Below, in pieces: positions 59,654 through 64,000 of a DNA stretch of 64,000 bases (positions are counted from its first letter, which is position 1; each line of letters begins with the position of its first letter). The position numbers and the translations under genes were made by a program. Origin of the DNA: Lachnospiraceae bacterium (GTDB taxonomy: Bacteria > Bacillota > Clostridia > Lachnospirales > Lachnospiraceae); NCBI GenBank assembly GCA_017503735.1, contig JAFVSN010000038.1, positions 100,121 to 164,120 on the forward strand, in the 5' to 3' direction. The notes beneath the pieces are model-generated. The model was not told the DNA's origin. It ran no database searches and saw only the letters and a list, made by a program, of their open reading frames with translations.

Positions 59654-60079
59654 TTACCCGATTACTTTTTTCATTCTCACCAGTGTTCCTTCTCCCACCG
59701 CAGATTCTACCACCAATTCATCCGTAAATGCCTCCATAAAGGAAAAGCCCATGCCGGAACGCTCCAGCTCCGGTTTTGAGGTATACATAGGTTCCATGGC
59801 TGCCGCAATGTCCGCAATACCGCTTCCGGTGTCTTTCACGGAAAATTGCACCTCGTTTCCTTTTCTTGCACACCACAGTTCCACCGTCCCCCCGGCTTCT
59901 CCGTATCCGTGAATGATGGCATTGGTCACTGCCTCCGATACTGCGGTTTTCGTGTCCGCCAGTTCCTCCAATGTAGGATTTAAGGGCGTCAAAAATGCCG
60001 CCACCGTCATACGAGCCAACGCTTCATTGCATGATTTTGCCTGAAACGTTAACCTCATTTCGTTATCAAAAGTATCCAC
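59654..60079 (-). CDS. spoIIAB: Anti-sigma F factor / kinase SpoIIAB
   Basis: SpoIIAB binds SigF and phosphorylates SpoIIAA on serine. The 141-residue protein has the GHKL-kinase boxes: N box SEAVTNAIIHGYG, G1 box VKDTGSGIADI, and G2 region ERSGMGFSFMEAF. It begins with GTG and has a strong AAGGAGG site about 10 bases upstream. It lies between spoIIAA and sigF, 15 bases before sigF. Confidence 0.96.
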   Translation of the reverse strand: MDTFDNEMRLTFQAKSCNEALARMTVAAFLTPLNPTLEELADTKTAVSEAVTNAIIHGYGEAGGTVELWCARKGNEVQFSVKDTGSGIADIAAAMEPMYTSKPELERSGMGFSFMEAFTDELVVESAVGEGTLVRMKKVIG

Positions 60080-60100
60080 TCTCCTGCCTCCTTTTTCTCC

Positions 60101-60466
60101 TTAATTTCCTCCCGCACAGCACTCGCTTGCCGGTCGGATAAATGCCTCTTCCGCATTTTTGTATTGCTCCACGATTTTATAAAGTCCCGAGATTCGGAAA
60201 ATCCGGTCCACGCTTGTTCCGACTCCCGTCACGCCGACCCGGCCTCCCGAAAAAATCACCTGACGATACCGTCCCATAATGACGCCGATTCCGGAACTGT
60301 CCATAAACTCTACCCCCGTAAAGTCAAATAAAATGTGTTTGGCATGACTTCTTGCCAACAGTGCATCCGCTGCCTCTCTTACACTGACAGCGGTATGATG
60401 GTCCAAATCCGCTTTTAACCGGATCACCAACACATCATTTTTTACTTCATATTCCGCAGCCTGCAT
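60101..60466 (-). CDS. spoIIAA: Anti-sigma F factor antagonist SpoIIAA
   Basis: A 121-residue STAS-domain protein that binds SpoIIAB to release SigF once dephosphorylated by SpoIIE. The STAS core shows DVLVIRLKADLDHHTAVSVREAADAL, HILFDFTGVEFMDSSGIGVIMGRY with the phosphorylated Ser57/58, and GRVGVTGVGTSVDRIFRISGL. The start at 60466 has a GAAAGGAGG site; a long upstream extension would run through the preceding terminator and is rejected. A cysteine-containing tail ECCAGGN is unusual. Confidence 0.96.
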   Translation of the reverse strand: MQAAEYEVKNDVLVIRLKADLDHHTAVSVREAADALLARSHAKHILFDFTGVEFMDSSGIGVIMGRYRQVIFSGGRVGVTGVGTSVDRIFRISGLYKIVEQYKNAEEAFIRPASECCAGGN

Positions 60467-60490
60467 ACTACCTCCTTTCCAAAGAAAAAG

Positions 60491-60523
60491 AAAGAAGACA
60501 CGCCGTTGTGTCGTGTCTTCTTT
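60491..60523 (-). terminator. Terminator between the TPR gene and spoIIAA
   Basis: A perfect 12-base-pair stem AAAGAAGACACG/CGTGTCTTCTTT is followed on the minus strand by a T-rich run. It ends only 25 bases before the spoIIAA start, so the sigma-H-type promoter of the spoIIA operon must overlap this hairpin or lie upstream of it. Confidence 0.85.
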
Positions 60524-60545
60524 CGTAATTACTTTGTATTTCATT

Positions 60546-61994
60546 TTATTGTAATCCATCCATACACTGATGCGCCATTTCGGCACGATCACTATCCGGA
60601 TATAGATTTACTAACTCCTGGAAATAAAGCCGTGCATTCTCTTCGTCCCCGCTACGCTGATAGTTACGTGCCAAAAAGTACATGGTATCCGGATCCGTTC
60701 CGCCCATCTTATACGCAGCCATGAAATACGGAATGGCTTCTTCGTACTTTTTATCGTAATACAGGTCGTGGCCGTGGTCATAGCCGTATTCCTGCACCCG
60801 TTTTGCCACTTCGCCATAGATTCTCTGATACAGCTCTCCGGTCTTTTTCCGCAACATAGCGCCGTTTTCGTTTACCCGGAGTTTTTCTCCGTAGGCAACC
60901 AGATCATCCAACACCTCGTACGGCTTTTTCTCTTCTTCCGCAAGCAGCACCTTCTGCTCCAGTTCCGCATATTCCATCAGGACAAGCACCGCATTTTCAA
61001 AGCCCGGTACGTCAAACTCTTCCTCGGAAGAAAGTGCCTCAATCTCCCATTTCAGTTCTTCGATTTTTTTCTCCGAAACGGTCAGCTTATCCTGTAACAC
61101 AACTTTTTCATCTTCCAACACAGAAATCTCTGTGGTATAAGTAGCGATTTCCGCATTAAAATCCCGTTCCTTTGCCGCATACTTCGTTTTTACATCCGAG
61201 CGGACCGTCGGCACAATCAACCAATACAGTACCGCAATGCCGATTAATATTCCGGCAAAGAATGTAATAAATGCAATGTAATTCGGCTTGTCCTCATGGA
61301 AGGAAATGGCGGATGCTGCCGGCTGGTAAGATACGCCTTCGATATTTCGCTCCGGCCGTGCCGGTTGCCCCTCCGGATTTAACATCAGCTCCACTTCCGC
61401 AAGATAGGAAAGGGTAGTTGTGTTCGCCACGTCCGTCCGTTGCGCACGAAGCAGACAACGTTTTGCTTTTTCATATTCTTCGCTTTTCATGTAAAGCAAC
61501 GCCAGCAACTGCAGTGCACGGACATAGTTCGGACTGCTGCTGATGACCTTTCTGAGTTGCAGGATGGCAAGGTCATCGTTTCCCTGCTTTGCATAAGCAA
61601 GTGCCTGGTTGTATTTTGTAACGTTTTGATTCACCGCATCAAGCTTTGCCGGATTGGACTGTACTTTTTCAATAAAGTATTCCGCCAAATTATTCTCCGG
61701 AACAAAGTGCTTGCTGATAATCCATTCGCTTAAGGCCGCCACCGGCTCACCCAGCTCAAAATATACCAGACCCAGCAAGTTCCGGGCTTCTATGTTGTAT
61801 TTGTTATTTTCCAGACTCTTTTTTAACATAAGAACAGCACCGGACAAATCTCTTACCCGGGCCTTTGCCAAACCTTCGTTATAATATCGATTGGAAAGCC
61901 GGTACAGACGCGATGTAACAGCCATGTCTGCACCGCACCGGTCGCAATACCGACGATTGCGTCCCGTTTCATAGCCGCATTTCGGACAATTCAT
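60546..61994 (-). CDS. Zinc-ribbon, TPR-repeat, membrane-anchored protein
   Basis: A 482-residue protein: an N-terminal zinc ribbon (CPKCG...CDRCG, residues 3-20), TPR-type helical repeats (about 30-215), a Pro/Arg linker, a membrane helix near 242-262 (YIAFITFFAGILIGIAVLYWLIV), a coiled coil (about 275-325) and a second TPR region at the C-terminus (IPYFMAAYKMGGTDPDTMYFLARNYQRSGDEENARLYFQ). The two TPR parts lie on opposite sides of the membrane, a scaffold-like layout. Function is unknown; placement just before the spoIIA operon is likely only neighbourhood. It is preceded by a 47-residue companion gene. Confidence 0.85.
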   Translation of the reverse strand: MNCPKCGYETGRNRRYCDRCGADMAVTSRLYRLSNRYYNEGLAKARVRDLSGAVLMLKKSLENNKYNIEARNLLGLVYFELGEPVAALSEWIISKHFVPENNLAEYFIEKVQSNPAKLDAVNQNVTKYNQALAYAKQGNDDLAILQLRKVISSSPNYVRALQLLALLYMKSEEYEKAKRCLLRAQRTDVANTTTLSYLAEVELMLNPEGQPARPERNIEGVSYQPAASAISFHEDKPNYIAFITFFAGILIGIAVLYWLIVPTVRSDVKTKYAAKERDFNAEIATYTTEISVLEDEKVVLQDKLTVSEKKIEELKWEIEALSSEEEFDVPGFENAVLVLMEYAELEQKVLLAEEEKKPYEVLDDLVAYGEKLRVNENGAMLRKKTGELYQRIYGEVAKRVQEYGYDHGHDLYYDKKYEEAIPYFMAAYKMGGTDPDTMYFLARNYQRSGDEENARLYFQELVNLYPDSDRAEMAHQCMDGLQ

Positions 61995-62003
61995 AGCGTC
62001 ACC

Positions 62004-62147
62004 CTACCTTCTTTCTTTTTTTCCGGTCACTACCTGCTCCAACAAATCAGACAAATCCGTTAAATCATTGTTCATAATCGCTTCTTCAGCCTGATCGATT
62101 TCTAAACTCGGTTGAAACTTTGCCAGTTCTTCTTCGTAATTTAACAT
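62004..62147 (-). CDS. Small acidic protein upstream of the TPR protein
   Basis: A 47-residue protein beginning MLNYEEELAKFQPSLEIDQA and ending with a KKERR tail. It is helical and acidic, with no known motif. The ATG at 62147 has an AGGAGG site seven bases upstream, and the TPR gene follows nine bases after its stop, so the two are in one operon. A longer frame to 62198 has no such site. It may bind or regulate the TPR scaffold. Confidence 0.7.
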   Translation of the reverse strand: MLNYEEELAKFQPSLEIDQAEEAIMNNDLTDLSDLLEQVVTGKKERR

Positions 62148-62293
62148 AGATTTTCCTCCTACCTTGTATAAACTAAAAAACAGCTTGTTCAATTTCAAAA
62201 TTGCCTCTTTGCTTTGTTTACTTCCTACTTTCTATCATATCGGCAAATGCTTCAAAAATCAATAGTTTCCGATATTTTTTAATATTTCTTAAA

Positions 62294-62339
62294 GAAAAAA
62301 AGGACGATATTGCAAGTTTTTCTGTGCAACATCGTCCTT
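62294..62339 (-). terminator. Terminator downstream of valS
   Basis: AAGGACGAT..TTGCA and TGCAA..ATCGTCCTT arms form a 14-base-pair stem with a T-run on the minus strand, 53 bases past the valS stop. Confidence 0.88.
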
Positions 62340-62391
62340 ATCCTGTTTTTTTTACCCTTTTTTTACAAATTCCGTCAATAAATCTTCGGGA

Positions 62392-64000
62392 TTATTTCGA
62401 AAAATGAGCCAGACGTTCTTCTACCTGTGCCATCATTGCGGTGTACTTTTCAAGCTTTGCTCTCTCCTCCGCAAGCTTTGCTTCCGGAGCCTTGTTCACA
62501 AAGTTCGGGTTACTCAGCATGCCGTTTACACGCTTCAGTTCGCCCTCTAAACGAGCCTTTTCCTTCGCAAGACGTTCAATCTCCTTCTCAATGTCCACCA
62601 AATCCGCAAACGGGATGTAAATGGTAGCATTCGGAATTACTGCGGATACCGCATCGGCGTCGATACCGTCCTTGTCTGTCTGAATCTTTACTTCACTTGC
62701 ACCGCCTAAGGATGCGAAGAATACCTTACTGTTTTCAAAGATTGCACGAACGGACTCCTGCTCGGAAACCACAAATACCATTGCCTTTCTGCTCGGCGGA
62801 ACGTTCATCTCGCTACGCAGGTTACGGATGCCCTTTACCGCTTCCTTAATGAGCTCTACCGCTTCTTCCTCAGCTCCGAAAGCAAACTCTTCCGTATACT
62901 CCGGCCACTTGGAAATCATGATGGATTCCTCAGCGGTATTTCCTTCCGCTTCCTTTAACGCACAGAAAATTTCTTCCGTTACAAACGGCATGTACGGATG
63001 AAGAAGCTTTAACGCATCGGTAAGTACATGACGCAGGGTCCAAAGAGCTGCGGTCTTGCTTTCTACATCGGTTCCGTACAAGCGCGGTTTTACCATCTCG
63101 ATGTACCAGTCACAGAATTCTTCCCAAATGAAGTCATAAATCTTCTGTGCCGCAATCCCCATCTCGAACTTGTCAAGATTCTCGGTTACTTCCTTGCAAA
63201 GAGTGTTTGCCTTGGAAAGAATCCACTTATCCGCATCTTCCAACATATGCTTTCCGCAAACAGCGGCCTTTGCCTCAGCACCCAAACCGGCTGCCTCCAT
63301 CTGCTGCATATTCATCATAATGAAACGACTTGCGTTCCATACCTTGTTTGCAAAGTTTCTGCTTGCTTCAACACGCTCCATGTAGAAACGCATATCGTTA
63401 CCCGGTGCGTTACCGGTAATTAACGTAAATCGAAGTGCATCGGCACCGTACTGATCGATGATTTCTAACGGATCGATTCCGTTTCCTAAGGACTTACTCA
63501 TCTTACGTCCCTGGGAGTCACGTACCAGACCGTGGAACAGAACCGTTTTAAACGGCTTTTCCTTCATCTGCTCGTAACCGGAGAAAATCATACGGATTAC
63601 CCAGAAGAAAATAATATCGTAACCGGTTACAAGTACATCCGTCGGATAGAAGTACTTTAAGTCTTCGGTCATTTCCGGCCAGCCAAGAGTCGAGAACGGC
63701 CACAATGCAGAGGAGAACCAGGTGTCCAATGTATCCGGGTCCTGCTCTAAGTGGTTATGTCCGCACTTCGGACAAACCTGCGGTGCATCCGTAGTCTTTG
63801 CTACGGTAATTTCGCCGCACTTGTCACAGTAGTAAGCCGGGATACGGTGTCCCCACCAAAGCTGTCTAGAAACACACCAGTCACGAATATTATCAGTCCA
63901 GTTAAAATATGTTTTCTCCATACGCTCCGGAATGAGTGTAATTTCTTTATTCTTAACTGCTTCAACGGCAGGCTTAATCAGCTCGTCCATGCGAACAAAC
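62392..64000 (-). CDS. valS: Valyl-tRNA synthetase, C-terminal part (5' end outside window)
   Basis: The frame is open to the right edge of the window and gives about 536 residues of a class I valyl-tRNA synthetase, which charges tRNA-Val. Visible parts are a zinc knuckle (YYCDKCGE with CPKCGHNHLEQD), the DTWFSSALWPFSTLGWPE segment, the KMSKSLGNG signature, VEASRNFANKVWNASRFIMMN, the anticodon-binding helical bundle and the ValS-specific C-terminal coiled coil (KEIERLAKEKARLEGELKRV). The HIGH motif, editing domain and any T-box leader lie beyond the window edge. Confidence 0.97.
   Translation of the reverse strand, partial: FVRMDELIKPAVEAVKNKEITLIPERMEKTYFNWTDNIRDWCVSRQLWWGHRIPAYYCDKCGEITVAKTTDAPQVCPKCGHNHLEQDPDTLDTWFSSALWPFSTLGWPEMTEDLKYFYPTDVLVTGYDIIFFWVIRMIFSGYEQMKEKPFKTVLFHGLVRDSQGRKMSKSLGNGIDPLEIIDQYGADALRFTLITGNAPGNDMRFYMERVEASRNFANKVWNASRFIMMNMQQMEAAGLGAEAKAAVCGKHMLEDADKWILSKANTLCKEVTENLDKFEMGIAAQKIYDFIWEEFCDWYIEMVKPRLYGTDVESKTAALWTLRHVLTDALKLLHPYMPFVTEEIFCALKEAEGNTAEESIMISKWPEYTEEFAFGAEEEAVELIKEAVKGIRNLRSEMNVPPSRKAMVFVVSEQESVRAIFENSKVFFASLGGASEVKIQTDKDGIDADAVSAVIPNATIYIPFADLVDIEKEIERLAKEKARLEGELKRVNGMLSNPNFVNKAPEAKLAEERAKLEKYTAMMAQVEERLAHFSK

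Noticed and set aside
1-64000. CRISPR array, rRNA, tRNA or classic riboswitch
   Set aside because: No regularly spaced repeats, no CCA-ending cloverleaf and no lysine, TPP, FMN or SAM riboswitch core was recognised by eye; covariance-model searches could not be run.

Overview
The window looks like chromosome of a spore-forming, moderate-GC Firmicute, most likely a Lachnospiraceae-type gut Clostridium. The evidence is the complete spoIIAA-spoIIAB-sigF operon running into spoVAA-AB-AC, a second locus with spoVAD-spoVAE, AGGAGG-type ribosome binding sites almost everywhere, plant-glycan hydrolases, and housekeeping genes (asd, dus, coaX, argF, nadE, valS) in a Clostridial style. No rRNA, tRNA, CRISPR array, integrase, transposase or phage structural gene was seen.

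Layout. 1-1.6 kb: the 3' end of an ECF sigma factor gene, a small two-helix membrane protein and a zinc-ribbon membrane protein. 1.6-3.1 kb: a toxin-antitoxin-like pair (HTH-DUF3990 protein plus partner) behind a consensus promoter flanked by operator-like repeats. 3.2-10 kb: asd, dus, coaX, a DUF6145-like protein, a LiaF-like membrane protein, argF and a trigger-factor-like lipoprotein. 10-11.6 kb: spoVAD-spoVAE. 11.8-14.4 kb: a probable vitamin B6 salvage locus (ECF S component, pyridoxal kinase, divergent MocR/PdxR regulator lacking its C-terminus). 14.4-20.9 kb: a MATE transporter, then GH27, GH43 and a carboxylesterase. 21.1-21.9 kb: nadE.

21.9-34.8 kb is an AT-rich accessory island that looks like a cluster of conflict or anti-phage genes. 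One operon has a TIM-barrel/TGT-like protein, a SIR2-like predicted NADase, a Panacea/SocA-like protein and a small PD-(D/E)XK-type nuclease. A second has a small ORF, an 888-residue HExxH metalloprotease-like protein and a protein with a DisA/DAC-like (diadenylate cyclase fold) domain. Divergent to it is an 1107-residue protein with an XRE helix-turn-helix, a degenerate phospholipase-D-like core and a long helical C-terminus. The protease/DAC-like pair and the SIR2 operon are the best candidates for little-described systems.

34.9-56.5 kb is a surface-polysaccharide (capsule/EPS) locus, all on the minus strand. From the promoter side it runs: chain-length regulator, anchored protein, PglE-like transaminase, priming PGT, glycosyltransferases, sugar-modifying enzymes, acyltransferase, Wzy, WecC, heparinase-like and CapK-like proteins, Wzx, CapA, WecB and Ugd, ending in a 5'-truncated aminotransferase pseudogene. 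56.5-64 kb: a 50-residue ORF with its own consensus promoter, spoVAC/AB/AA, sigF-spoIIAB-spoIIAA, a zinc-ribbon TPR protein with a small companion, and the 3' part of valS. Apart from the sigma cluster, the MocR gene, the three glycan enzymes, the 1107-residue gene and the small 56.9 kb ORF, everything is on the minus strand. Start sites were chosen from ribosome binding sites and family alignment from memory; no database search was run.
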